Shown here piece after piece: positions 24,919 through 33,001 of a DNA stretch of 61,896 nucleotides. The notes under the pieces are model-generated. The model was not told the DNA's origin, ran no database searches, and saw only the letters and a program-made list of their open reading frames with translations. This DNA comes from Paenibacillus helianthi. GTDB lineage: Bacteria; Bacillota; Bacilli; Paenibacillales; Paenibacillaceae. Where the stretch lies: positions 1 through 61,896 of the forward strand of contig NZ_LVWI01000055.1 in assembly GCF_001909055.1 (NCBI RefSeq), given 5' to 3'. The translations under genes and the position numbers were made by a program. Within the stretch, counting starts at the first letter, position 1. Each line of letters opens with the position of its first letter.

Positions 24919-26874
24919 ATGAAAATCATCCTGGCCACATTAAATGCCAAATATATTCACACCTCGCTGGCGATCCGTCTCCTGAAGGCATACAGCGAGC
25001 ATGAGTTTCAAGATATTCATTTGGCAGAATACACCATCAAAGATCCCGTGATGAATATCGTGTCAGACCTATTCCAGAAGAAACCGGATGTGATTGGTTT
25101 TTCCTGTTATATATGGAACATCGAGGAGACCGTTAAGCTGATCGGGATTCTTAAGCAAGTGATGCCGGAGATCAAGATTGTGCTGGGCGGGCCGGAAGTA
25201 TCGTATGAGCCGCTATACTGGATGCAGCGTGAGGCCGGGATTGATTTTGTAGTGAACGGGGACGGGGAAGAGACCTTCCATCATTTACTGCAGGAATTGC
25301 GGGATGACCACAAGTTCCATTTTGTCTACGGGGCTGCCTACCGCAAGGGCGAAGAGCTGATCGTCAATCCGCCGCGTCCCAAAAGCGATCTCAACACTCT
25401 GCCGACGCCACACCGGTTCCCGGATGATCTGCCGGATCTCGGCAAGCGGATCGTTTATTTTGAGACCAGCCGGGGCTGTCCGTTCAACTGCCAGTTCTGC
25501 TTGTCCAGCATCGAGGTGGGGGTGCGGTACTACGATATTGAACGGGTCAAATCCGATCTGCTCTATCTGATTGAGAATGGTGCAAAAGTCATCAAATTTC
25601 TCGACCGCACCTTTAACATCAACCGCAATTATGCCATGGAAATGTTCCAGTTCCTGATCGACAACCATCAGGGCTGTGTATTCCAGTTCGAGATTACGGC
25701 CGATATTATGCGTCCAGAGGTACTGGACTTTCTGGCGGAGAATGCCCCTCCGGGCATCTTCCGGTTCGAGATTGGCGTGCAGTCCACCAATGATGAGACG
25801 AATGAGCTGGTCAAACGCCGGCAGAACTTCACCAAGCTATCCCGTACCGTCATGAAAATCAAGGCCAGCGGCAACATCGATCAGCATCTCGATTTGATAG
25901 CTGGTCTACCGCAGGAGGATTACTCCACCTTCCGCAAAACCTTTAACGATGTATTTGCCATGGAGCCGGAAGAGCTGCAGCTCGGATTCCTCAAAATGCT
26001 GCGCGGCACCGGCCTGCGCGCCCAGGCGGCCAAATACGATTATACGTATATGGAGCACGCTCCTTATGAAATACTCAGCAGCCACGTGATGCCTTTCTCT
26101 GACATCATCCGGCTCAAACGGCTCGAGGATGTGCTGGAGAAATATTGGAACAGCCACCGGCTGGATCATTCGGTCAAGTACCTGATCCGGCATGTGTTCC
26201 CATCTCCGTTCGATTTCTTCCAGGAGTTTGGCGACTATTGGGAGGAGCGGGGCTGGCAAAAGATCGGGCACCAGCTGGAGGATCTGTTCATCCGGCTGCA
26301 TGCTTTTCTGACGGACCGCGGAACGGATTCCATGGAAGTAATCACCGGGCTGATGAAACTGGATTATTTCCTGGGCCACAAATATAAGCCACGTAAAATC
26401 TGGTGGGATATCACGCTGGACAAATCCGACTGGTCCCGTTATATGAAGGAAATCACCAGTCGTCCGGAGCGCCTGTCCGCCAAGCTGGCAGAGGCGGGAT
26501 TCAGCGAGCGGGAGCTGCAGAAGTTCACAGTGCTCGAAGTGCTGCCATTCCGGCTGGATGCCGTGCTGGATTCGATTAGCGGACTGCGTTTTGATCCTGT
26601 GGCTGCTGAAGCTGAAGGGGCCGGGAAAATAGACGATAGCACGCTGGGGAACCCCCTTGTAACGGGTGGCGAACAGACAGGCACGGCAGCTGCTGCAGTG
26701 CAGACAAAACCAGCGGATCTGGCAATGGATACCACGCCGCCGCTTGCTGCTGCAGACAAGAGTTCCGTTGCTCTGGCGGAACCCTTGGCGCATACCGCCG
26801 GAAGCACGCTGCTGATCGTCATGTACCAGCAGGACGAGAGCCAGCGGGCGCAGTACTATTCACTGCCTTTGTAG
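24919..26874 (+). CDS. B12-binding-domain radical SAM protein (DUF4080 type)
   Basis: The 651-residue protein has an N-terminal cobalamin-binding-like fold (KIILATLNAKYIHTSLAIRLL, VIGFSCYIWNIEET, KIVLGGPEVSYEP, about residues 1-130) and a radical SAM core with CPFNCQFC (about 187-194), a CX3CX2C [4Fe-4S] site. GPS-like segments FRFEIGVQSTN and DQHLDLIAGLPQEDY follow. The C-terminal third matches DUF4080. The last ~90 residues hold an Ala/Thr/Pro-rich low-complexity insert before LLIVMYQQDESQRAQYYSLPL. The expected B12 site sequence DxHxxG is not obvious, so cobalamin binding is uncertain. Reaction unknown. Probably cotranscribed with recQ. Confidence 0.88.
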   Translation: MKIILATLNAKYIHTSLAIRLLKAYSEHEFQDIHLAEYTIKDPVMNIVSDLFQKKPDVIGFSCYIWNIEETVKLIGILKQVMPEIKIVLGGPEVSYEPLYWMQREAGIDFVVNGDGEETFHHLLQELRDDHKFHFVYGAAYRKGEELIVNPPRPKSDLNTLPTPHRFPDDLPDLGKRIVYFETSRGCPFNCQFCLSSIEVGVRYYDIERVKSDLLYLIENGAKVIKFLDRTFNINRNYAMEMFQFLIDNHQGCVFQFEITADIMRPEVLDFLAENAPPGIFRFEIGVQSTNDETNELVKRRQNFTKLSRTVMKIKASGNIDQHLDLIAGLPQEDYSTFRKTFNDVFAMEPEELQLGFLKMLRGTGLRAQAAKYDYTYMEHAPYEILSSHVMPFSDIIRLKRLEDVLEKYWNSHRLDHSVKYLIRHVFPSPFDFFQEFGDYWEERGWQKIGHQLEDLFIRLHAFLTDRGTDSMEVITGLMKLDYFLGHKYKPRKIWWDITLDKSDWSRYMKEITSRPERLSAKLAEAGFSERELQKFTVLEVLPFRLDAVLDSISGLRFDPVAAEAEGAGKIDDSTLGNPLVTGGEQTGTAAAAVQTKPADLAMDTTPPLAAADKSSVALAEPLAHTAGSTLLIVMYQQDESQRAQYYSLPL

Positions 26875-26959
26875 TCATTCTGTCTCTTGATGCGCCAGGA
26901 AAGGGGAGTTTCGGAAGGGAGGCCCGCCGGAGAGGATTGCCCGGCAGGTCTTTATGTAA

Positions 26960-27107
26960 TAAAATGGATTGTGCTTAAATAAAGTAAAAAAGGAGCTGTG
27001 TCATCAGCACAGCCCTGGTGTACAACCACTGCTGTAGAGCAGCCGGTCGTCTCATCTTTTGTGGTTTGGAGTAGACCGTTACCTTCCGGGGCGGTCTATT
27101 TCTTTTT
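26960..27107 (+). ncRNA. Candidate antisense RNA opposing the small toxin gene
   Basis: On the plus strand a hairpin GCTGTG-TCATCAG-CACAGC (26995-27013) and a terminator TAGACCG...CGGTCTA followed by TTTCTTTTT (27072-27107) mark a short transcript whose 3' end overlaps the toxin gene stop. The layout matches tail-to-tail type I toxin/antitoxin loci. The promoter and 5' end are not clear, so limits are approximate. Confidence 0.35.
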
Positions 27108-27179
27108 AATGTAGCCTAGCAGAGCCAATAGGAACATACCGAACATGAACATCAGGGTAATAGCATCTTTTACGTCCAT
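27096..27179 (-). CDS. 27-residue holin-like (type I) toxin candidate
   Basis: The peptide starts MDVKDAITLMFMFGMFLL and ends in GYIKKK: one hydrophobic helix with a lysine tail, as in the putative holin-like toxins of Bacilli (TxpA/BsrG-like group). A strong AGGAGGTGA lies before the ATG. The Shine-Dalgarno can be masked by CCTCT...AGAGG just upstream, a usual brake on type I toxin translation. An extended -10 TGATATGAT lies about 65 bases upstream of the ATG. Too short for routine gene callers. Toxicity is inferred from family features only. Confidence 0.6.
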   Translation of the reverse strand: MDVKDAITLMFMFGMFLLALLGYIKKK

Positions 27180-27301
27180 TACCGTCACCTCCTCTTATAG
27201 GAGAGGCGCCTACTGCTCATGAACAATGTTGTACAAGAAAATCATATCACATTCTGCATGTTAAAAAATGGATCATTAGTAGATTTATAGCGGAAAAATA
27301 C

Positions 27302-27340
27302 AAAGACAGGCTTTCCGGAACTGACGGAAAGCCTGTCTTT
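27302..27340. terminator. Bidirectional terminator
   Basis: AAAGACAGGCTTTCC pairs perfectly with GGAAAGCCTGTCTTT. It ends the alpha/beta hydrolase gene on the minus strand and shields the toxin locus. Confidence 0.8.
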
Positions 27341-27349
27341 TATAGTATG

Positions 27350-28312
27350 CTAATGAGCAGCGGGTTGAAGCAGCAATGATTCTGCCGGCAGGTGGCGTAC
27401 AAGCCAATCCAGCACATCCGAAGTTACCTCATCCCGGTTCACTTCGTTGAGCATTTCATGCCTGCCTTCGGGATACAACTTGAATTCTACATCGGATATT
27501 CCATGCTCCTGGTAGATTCCGGCCAGGCGGATCACACCTTGACCGTTCATGCCTACAGGGTCTTTGGCTCCCGCAAATAAATATACGGGCTTATTCTTGC
27601 ATAGTGTAAGCAGAGTTTCCGGGGAATGGATATCCCGCAGCAGCCGGAAAAAATCGCGGAAGAAACGGGTTGTGCAGACTGCTCCACAGAAAGGATCAGC
27701 TATGAAGAGGTCTACTTCCTGTGAATCACTGCTCAACCAGTCAAAAGCAGTTCTTACCGGGGCGAAGGAACGGTTATAAGGGCCGAAAACAATCCCGTTC
27801 ATCAGAACACTGCGGTGGCGCATCCCCTGCAGCCTGGACTGCAGTCCGGCAAGCGACTCTCCGAGCCGAAGCATACCGCGCGGCCCGTTCGTACCACTCA
27901 GGATAAAGCCGGTATAGACTTCGTGGCCATCCTCGCACATTAGCTTCTGAGCCAGAAAGGAGCCCATGCTGTGGGCCAGAAGGAAGATTGGCAGGCCCTC
28001 ATGCCGGGATGAGGCGATGCCGGCTAGCTGGAGCAGATTACGCCGCATCCAGTAAAAGCCGTCCTCACCTGTATCACCGAGTAAATCGATCCGGTCTGCG
28101 GTATGCCCATGGCCCCGGTGGTCATTGGCATACACCGCATAACCTGCTCCGGTGAGTGCCGCTGCAAACCGTGCATAGCGGGCAGCCGTTTCACACATGC
28201 CGTGGGCAATCTGGACAATCCCCCGCACCGGAGCCTCCGGCTCCGGCAGCCATTCATAGACATGAATGGCGACCCCTAGCGGATCAGTCATCTTAAAGCT
28301 GTTCTCTCTCAT
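27350..28312 (-). CDS. Alpha/beta hydrolase (monoacylglycerol lipase/lysophospholipase type)
   Basis: The 320-residue serine hydrolase has the oxyanion strand GIVQIAHGMCETAARYARFAAAL (about residues 30-52), HRGHGHTAD, the nucleophile elbow AHSMGS (about 113, Ser in GHSMG-like context) and the C-terminal GRHEMLNE with the catalytic His (about 290). It probably hydrolyses lysophospholipids or monoglycerides in the cytoplasm. ATG 28312 follows AGGAGG; a longer frame upstream reads through the repeated leader element. It lies downstream of manA on the same strand. Confidence 0.88.
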   Translation of the reverse strand: MRENSFKMTDPLGVAIHVYEWLPEPEAPVRGIVQIAHGMCETAARYARFAAALTGAGYAVYANDHRGHGHTADRIDLLGDTGEDGFYWMRRNLLQLAGIASSRHEGLPIFLLAHSMGSFLAQKLMCEDGHEVYTGFILSGTNGPRGMLRLGESLAGLQSRLQGMRHRSVLMNGIVFGPYNRSFAPVRTAFDWLSSDSQEVDLFIADPFCGAVCTTRFFRDFFRLLRDIHSPETLLTLCKNKPVYLFAGAKDPVGMNGQGVIRLAGIYQEHGISDVEFKLYPEGRHEMLNEVNRDEVTSDVLDWLVRHLPAESLLLQPAAH

Positions 28313-28317
28313 ACCGT

Positions 28318-28403
28318 TCCTCCTAAAAGTTTTGTGAGCAATACTTCTTGGAGATGCCACGTACAAAACTGACTTCGTAAGCATAGGCCTAAGCTTTGTG
28401 ACC
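28318..28403 (-). promoter_or_regulatory. Repeated 5' leader element, copy C
   Basis: Read on the minus strand, AAGTCAGTTTTGT (28375-28363) can pair with ACAAAACTTTT (28335-28325), which runs straight into AGGAGG. An upstream ACAAAGCTT (28399-28391) and TATGCTTACG repeat the layout of copies A and B. It sits between manA and the hydrolase gene, co-directional with both. A frame opening at ATG 28384 inside the element runs in phase into the hydrolase, starting MLTKSVLYVASPRSIAHK. Confidence 0.6.
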
Positions 28404-28437
28404 TTCTGCCTTAATCATATGCCGGTCCAGGCATGGC

Positions 28438-29406
28438 TTATGGCAGATACGAACGGAGCACGGTGGAGTGGCCTTCAATTCCGTAGGCACCCAGGGTGGA
28501 CGGAAGCAGGTAGCATTCTCCGGCGGAATAAGGCTGGGAGCCGCCCTCCCAGGTCAGATGCCCGCTGCCTTCGCAGACCACGAGGATTGTGAAGCTGTCT
28601 GGAGTGGTAGAGAGGTTCCACTCTCCGTTAACGACCCCTTTTTCTACAATAAAATAAGGGGACGCGGCAATCTGCAGCCACTCTCCGGCTACAGCCCCAT
28701 CGGTCTTCATGGAAGTGGCGCCAGCGCCTTCATATGCAGTCACGTTAAGCGAATCCTCAATATGAAGCTCACGCGGCTTGCCGTCCAGACCCGGACGGTC
28801 GTAGTCGTAAATCCGGTATGTAGTGTCGGAGTTCTGTTGAATTTCCGCTACAACCACACCGGCGCACAATGCGTGAACGGTTCCGGCAGGGATGTAAAAA
28901 GCGTCCCCGGCCGAGACGGTGATTTCCTGCATGCTGTCCATCACTTTGCCGCTTTCCAGCGCCTCGCGCAGACTTTCGCGGGTTACACCGTCTTTGAGGC
29001 CGTAGATGATTTTGGCGCCTGGTTTGGCATCAAGTACGTACCACATTTCTGTTTTACCCAATTCTCCCTTTGGCAATCCTTCATACTCATCCGTAGGATG
29101 TACCTGCACCGACAAATTGTCGTTGCAGTCCAGGAGCTTGATCAGGAGCGGAAAACGTCCGCCTTCCTTCGGGCTGCCCTTGCTTCCGAACCATTCCTGT
29201 CCGAATTGCTCGCGAATCTGATCCAGCCCTTGACCGGCAAGCTCTCCATTTAGCACAGATGAAGTACCGTTCGGGTGGTCGGCGATCATCCAGCCTTCGC
29301 CAATATGCCCTTCAGGCAGCTCGAGACCGAATTTCTCCAGGGCCCGGCCCCCCCACACGCGTTCTTTGAACTCCGGCTGAAATTTTAAAGGATAAGGCTT
29401 AGTCAT
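28438..29406 (-). CDS. manA: Mannose-6-phosphate isomerase, class I
   Basis: The 322-residue cupin-fold enzyme interconverts mannose-6-phosphate and fructose-6-phosphate. It shows PLKFQPEFKERVWGGRALEKF at the start, SVQVHPTDEY (Zn ligands, about residue 100), KTEMWYVLDAKPGAKIIYG, and FYIPAGTVHALCAGVVVAEIQQNSDTTYRIYDYDR with the active-site Arg. It is the short Bacillus-type form. GGAAG-type ribosome-binding site before the ATG. The leader element and hydrolase gene follow on the same strand. Confidence 0.93.
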   Translation of the reverse strand: MTKPYPLKFQPEFKERVWGGRALEKFGLELPEGHIGEGWMIADHPNGTSSVLNGELAGQGLDQIREQFGQEWFGSKGSPKEGGRFPLLIKLLDCNDNLSVQVHPTDEYEGLPKGELGKTEMWYVLDAKPGAKIIYGLKDGVTRESLREALESGKVMDSMQEITVSAGDAFYIPAGTVHALCAGVVVAEIQQNSDTTYRIYDYDRPGLDGKPRELHIEDSLNVTAYEGAGATSMKTDGAVAGEWLQIAASPYFIVEKGVVNGEWNLSTTPDSFTILVVCEGSGHLTWEGGSQPYSAGECYLLPSTLGAYGIEGHSTVLRSYLP

Positions 29407-29451
29407 TTCTTCATCTTCCTTTCCAAGTTATAAAATAATGTCCTGCTTGGT

Positions 29452-29844
29452 TTACCTGGTTCGTGTGGATTCAAAAAACTCCAGCTTTTCTTCGTCTGGC
29501 CCGTCAAAAAAGAAATAGCGGCAGCCGTTCGCAAGCATCGAAATGCCAGTCAAAGCGGGTATGCCGAGTCCGGCAATTCTCCTGTGTTCTTGCTCAATAT
29601 CATCCACCGTAAAGGCGGCATGACTGACTCTACCCTCCTGGGGGAGGCCTTCAAATGCCCGTTCAATCAATTCTATCTCCACACTGGACTGGCCAGGGAA
29701 GCTTAGAAAAGCAAGACGGATCTCGTCTCCTGGCTCTCCCAGAATGTTCTGAAGGGTCAAACCGATGACCTCCTGATAAAATTGCAGCGAACGCTCCAGG
29801 TGGTTCACTTTAATACCAATGTGCTCGATTTTGGTTACGGCCAC
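29452..29844 (-). CDS. VOC-family (glyoxalase-like) protein
   Basis: The 130-residue single-module vicinal-oxygen-chelate protein starts KIEHIGIKVNHLERSLQFYQEVIGL, with the metal ligand His about 8, then VEIELIE and SHAAFTVDDIEQEHRRI and FFFDGPDEEKLEFFE with the terminal Glu ligand. It may be methylmalonyl-CoA epimerase-like or a resistance or lyase enzyme; the reaction is not certain. The GTG start follows the mnmM stop with no gap, so translation is coupled to the tRNA-modification operon. Confidence 0.85.
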   Translation of the reverse strand: MAVTKIEHIGIKVNHLERSLQFYQEVIGLTLQNILGEPGDEIRLAFLSFPGQSSVEIELIERAFEGLPQEGRVSHAAFTVDDIEQEHRRIAGLGIPALTGISMLANGCRYFFFDGPDEEKLEFFESTRTR

Positions 29845-30450
29845 TTACAGATCAGCTCCTTTTTTCTTCTCGACTGCCAGCGTGTAGGGGGCGGTAGCCC
29901 GCTGCAGCTGGCGGTAGACAATTGCTTGTGCCTGCTGGGACGGAAGGGCCGCCGCCCAGGCTTCCACCGCGGCGGCTTCATGTTGGCCGCCTTCATGGCC
30001 GGGGTAGAGCACGGCTGTGATGATGCCGCCCGGCCGCAGCAGTGCAAGGGCGGTATCCAGCGCGGCCAGCGTGCTAACAGGCTCGGTGATGATCGTCTTG
30101 TCGGCATCGCCCGAGGGCAGATAGCCGAGATTAAACATCACCGCAGAGACCGTTCCGCGCCAGTCCGGCGGAACGGCTTCTGCCATGGCTGCATGGCTGC
30201 GCAGCAGCAGCGTTACGGGAGACAGCGCCGGCTGCGCGTCCTCCCGGACCAGCCGCAGGCGCTCTTCGGCCAGAGCCAGCGCGGCAGGCTGAATGTCGAA
30301 GCCGTACACCCCGCCGCGCGGACCGGCCGTTTTGGCGAGAAACAGCGTGTCAGCACCAGTGCCAACGGTAGCATCAATGGCCCGGCCGCCTGGCTGCAGG
30401 CGTTCCTCGGTTAATTTATGAGCAAAGCTAAGGACAGACATAAAGCCCAT
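29845..30450 (-). CDS. mnmM: tRNA mnm5s2U34 methyltransferase MnmM (YtqB)
   Basis: The 201-residue class I SAM methyltransferase has motif I AIDATVGTGADTLFLAKTAG (about residues 24-43), YGFDIQPAAL, and SAVMFNLGYLPSGDADKTIIT (about 106-126), the signature of YtqB. B. subtilis YtqB/MnmM methylates nm5s2U34 of tRNAs, completing the mnm5 group. It starts in a TAATG overlap with the ytqA stop, the same pairing as in B. subtilis. Confidence 0.9.
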   Translation of the reverse strand: MGFMSVLSFAHKLTEERLQPGGRAIDATVGTGADTLFLAKTAGPRGGVYGFDIQPAALALAEERLRLVREDAQPALSPVTLLLRSHAAMAEAVPPDWRGTVSAVMFNLGYLPSGDADKTIITEPVSTLAALDTALALLRPGGIITAVLYPGHEGGQHEAAAVEAWAAALPSQQAQAIVYRQLQRATAPYTLAVEKKKGADL

Positions 30451-31406
30451 TAGCTCTTCCTCCAGTATTTACCTTGCCAGGTATCGCGCGCAATCAATTC
30501 ATCATCAATGGCGTTCAGTACTTCCCATTTCTTCAGGCTCCACATCGGTCCGACCAGCAGGTCGCGCGGAGCATCTCCGGTCAGCCGGTGCACAATCATC
30601 TCCGGCGGCAGGATTTCCAGAGAATCGGCAATAAGCTTCACATACTCGTCCTGCTCCAGAAAACGCAGCAGTCCGGCTTCATATTGCTTAACCATTGGCG
30701 TCTTGCGCATCAGATGCAGCAGATGAATCTTAATGCCCTGCACATCCATGTTCGCAACCGCAGATACCGTCTCCAGCATCATCTCATGGGTTTCCTGCGG
30801 AAGACCGTGAATAATGTGGGTACAGACGCGGATCCCATGACGGCGCAGCTTCTGGACAGCTTCAGTATAACACTGGGTATCATGTGCCCGGTTAATCAGC
30901 TCCGAGGTAGAATCATGAATGGTCTGCAGGCCCATTTCGACCCAGAGATAGGTGCGCTGGTTCAGCTCCGCCAGGTATTCGACCACATCATCCGGAAGGC
31001 AGTCGGGACGCGTTGCGATGGAGAGGCCGACTACGCCCGGCTGCTGCAGAATCACTTCATAATACTCTCTAAGCTCCTCTACTGGAGCATAGGTGTTCGT
31101 ATAGGCCTGGAAGTAACCGATATATTGGGCATTCGGCCATTTCAAGTGCTGCCTGTCCCTTACGTTATTGAACTGGGTGACCAGATCGTCGCGGCGGCTG
31201 CCGGCGAAATCCCCGGACCCTCTCGCGCTGCAGAAAGTGCAGCCTCCTTTGGCGATGGACCCGTCGCGGTTCGGGCACGTAAACCCGGCATCGAGCATCA
31301 CCTTGAATACCTTGGCGTCCAGTTGCTCGCGCATTTCATAATTCCAGGTATGGAAACGTTTATCCCCCCACAATAGTGGAGAGGAGGTTTGTAAAAGGTT
31401 AGACAT
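30450..31406 (-). CDS. ytqA: TIGR01212-family radical SAM protein (YtqA)
   Basis: The 318-residue protein carries TCPNRDGSIAKGGCTFCSARGSGDF (cysteines about residues 34, 44 and 47), the long-spaced CX9CX2C iron-sulfur motif of the family. FQAYTNTYAPVEELREYYE and HIIHGLPQETHEMMLE follow. In B. subtilis ytqA is in an operon with ytqB; a link to tRNA modification is inferred from that context. Met at 31406 is chosen because AAAGGAG lies just before it; the longer frame has none. Confidence 0.88.
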   Translation of the reverse strand: MSNLLQTSSPLLWGDKRFHTWNYEMREQLDAKVFKVMLDAGFTCPNRDGSIAKGGCTFCSARGSGDFAGSRRDDLVTQFNNVRDRQHLKWPNAQYIGYFQAYTNTYAPVEELREYYEVILQQPGVVGLSIATRPDCLPDDVVEYLAELNQRTYLWVEMGLQTIHDSTSELINRAHDTQCYTEAVQKLRRHGIRVCTHIIHGLPQETHEMMLETVSAVANMDVQGIKIHLLHLMRKTPMVKQYEAGLLRFLEQDEYVKLIADSLEILPPEMIVHRLTGDAPRDLLVGPMWSLKKWEVLNAIDDELIARDTWQGKYWRKS

Positions 31407-31591
31407 GGGTACTCCTTTCTTTACAACATAAGGATTTATATATTTCAAGCCATACATCATCCTTATATTTCTAACAGAGATAACACCGTTTCAACTTAAC
31501 CTTTCTATTGTATCAAAAATCAGCGGTGAACGTAACATTCAGGCCTCTGCAAATACAGCGGAAAATAGGCTGGAATAACAGCGCTTTCATC

Positions 31592-31620
31592 TTGATATTG
31601 CTTACATAGTATGTTATATT
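31592..31620 (+). promoter_or_regulatory. Vegetative promoter of the 60-residue protein gene
   Basis: TTGATA (31592-31597), 17 bases, TATATT (31615-31620), about 100 bases before the start codon. It leaves a leader of roughly 90 nt. Confidence 0.65.
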
Positions 31621-31718
31621 TAGGGTGTAAAAACACCGCTGCAGCAACCATAATCTCTATTTCTTGAATTCATAATTTCGTGTCGCAAGGTCCATAATAA
31701 AACCAAGAGGTGATCACG

Positions 31719-31901
31719 ATGAATTCTCAAACGGTTTATGCCGAAGGAAAAGGCTCCATTGACGTGCAGCTGACTCCCGACGAAGCGCTTGCGCTTACGG
31801 GTGTTGAATTTAATGGCAATCACAAGATCAAGACCGAAGCACAACGCAAGATCCGCAGTGCCTTTGAGAAGAGATTTGATTTTCAATCTCCTCCAAGGTA
31901 G
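31719..31901 (+). CDS. 60-residue conserved-looking small protein
   Basis: The protein begins MNSQTVYAEGKGSIDVQLTP, continues DEALALTGVEFNGNHKIKTEA and ends with a basic helix RKIRSAFEKRFDF. It is soluble, with no Cys. AAGAGGTG lies before ATG 31719; an in-frame GTG at 31710 falls inside that site. With its own promoter and a strong terminator it is a stand-alone gene. No family was recognised; the short helix-rich, charged tail could suit nucleic-acid or partner binding, but that is a guess. Confidence 0.65.
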   Translation: MNSQTVYAEGKGSIDVQLTPDEALALTGVEFNGNHKIKTEAQRKIRSAFEKRFDFQSPPR

Positions 31902-31945
31902 ACTATTAGCAGCATGAAAACATGGACCCCAATTCCAAATATATC

Positions 31946-31998
31946 AAAAAGGAATTCTCTGTCCGGCCGTATCCAGGCCAGCGGAGAATTCCTTTTTG
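31946..31998 (+). terminator. Intrinsic terminator
   Basis: AAAAAGGAATTCTC pairs with GAGAATTCCTTTTT around a 24-base loop that can itself fold through GGCC/GGCC. Confidence 0.8.
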
Positions 31999-32148
31999 TT
32001 TGAATCGTGAGAATGTTTAAGCTTCGCGTTGTTCACTATTCTTTGGTTTCTGTCTGCTTTCTTGTTAAAATCCCTTTACTTTTGCGGGTAAGTTCGGCAC
32101 AATATTGCAAGTGACAGTGTTTGTATCAGAGAAAGCGGAGGAAAACTT

Positions 32149-32865
32149 ATGCGTTTACGCGGAAGAAAAGGAATACGTGAAAGTCTGGAAGGACAGACCG
32201 ATCTGGTCATCCTGGATCCACGCAGCCTGAAGGGGCGGTGGTCTGAACTGTTCGGCAACGATCATCCTATTCATGTAGAGTTTGGCATGGGCAAAGGACA
32301 GTTCATCAGCCAGATGAGCTTCAAATATCCGGATATAAATTTTATCGGCGTTGATATGTATGATGAGCTGATCCGCCGTGCGGCTGAGAAGGCCCGTGCA
32401 GTCTGGGAACCGGCTGGGCAGGAGACGCCACCTAACCTCAGAGTGGCGCTTGCCAATATTAACTATGCAGAGGAAGTATTTGCCCCTGGAGAGCTTGAGC
32501 GCATCTATTTGAACTTTAGCGATCCGTGGCCTAAGGGCAAGCATGCGCGCCGCCGGCTGACCCATCCGCGTTTTCTCGACAAATACCGCGGTCTGCTCAG
32601 TCCGCTTGGCGAGATCCATCTGAAGACGGATTCGCGCAGCCTGTTTGAGTTCTCTCTGAATGCCTTTGCCGACTATGGTCTGCAGATGAAGAACATCTCT
32701 CTCGATCTGCATCCGGACGGAGTGATGAACGAAGAACAGGTTATGACAGAGTACGAAACCAAATTTTTTGGCCGGGGTGTCAATATTCACCGCTGTGAGG
32801 CGATTGTCGGTGCAGAAGCGCTGGAACGCTATCAAGCAACGCGATTGGACAAATACCGCCTGTAA
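32149..32865 (+). CDS. trmB: tRNA (guanine-N7-)-methyltransferase TrmB
   Basis: The 238-residue enzyme puts m7G at position 46 of tRNA. It shows motif I HVEFGMGKGQFI (about residues 41-52), FIGVDMYDELIRRA (about 65), and the family signature YLNFSDPWPKGKHARRRLTHPRFL (about 122-145). GCGGAGG precedes the ATG. Single gene with a terminator after it. Confidence 0.95.
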   Translation: MRLRGRKGIRESLEGQTDLVILDPRSLKGRWSELFGNDHPIHVEFGMGKGQFISQMSFKYPDINFIGVDMYDELIRRAAEKARAVWEPAGQETPPNLRVALANINYAEEVFAPGELERIYLNFSDPWPKGKHARRRLTHPRFLDKYRGLLSPLGEIHLKTDSRSLFEFSLNAFADYGLQMKNISLDLHPDGVMNEEQVMTEYETKFFGRGVNIHRCEAIVGAEALERYQATRLDKYRL

Positions 32866-32919
32866 TCGGATCTCAGTGGCGAAGAAGATTGACTTCACAA
32901 GCGGGTCTGTACACAAAAG

Positions 32920-32956
32920 GGCGGTCCAGTGAAGAATATCTGGACCGCCTTTTTTG
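32920..32956. terminator. Intrinsic terminator after trmB
   Basis: GGCGGTCCAG and CTGGACCGCC form a 10-bp stem followed by TTTTTT on the plus strand; AAAAG on the other side could serve the convergent gene. Confidence 0.8.
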
Positions 32957-33001
32957 CTTCATGAACGGCATGATTGCCATAGATTCAAGTTCTTGCCCTG
33001 G

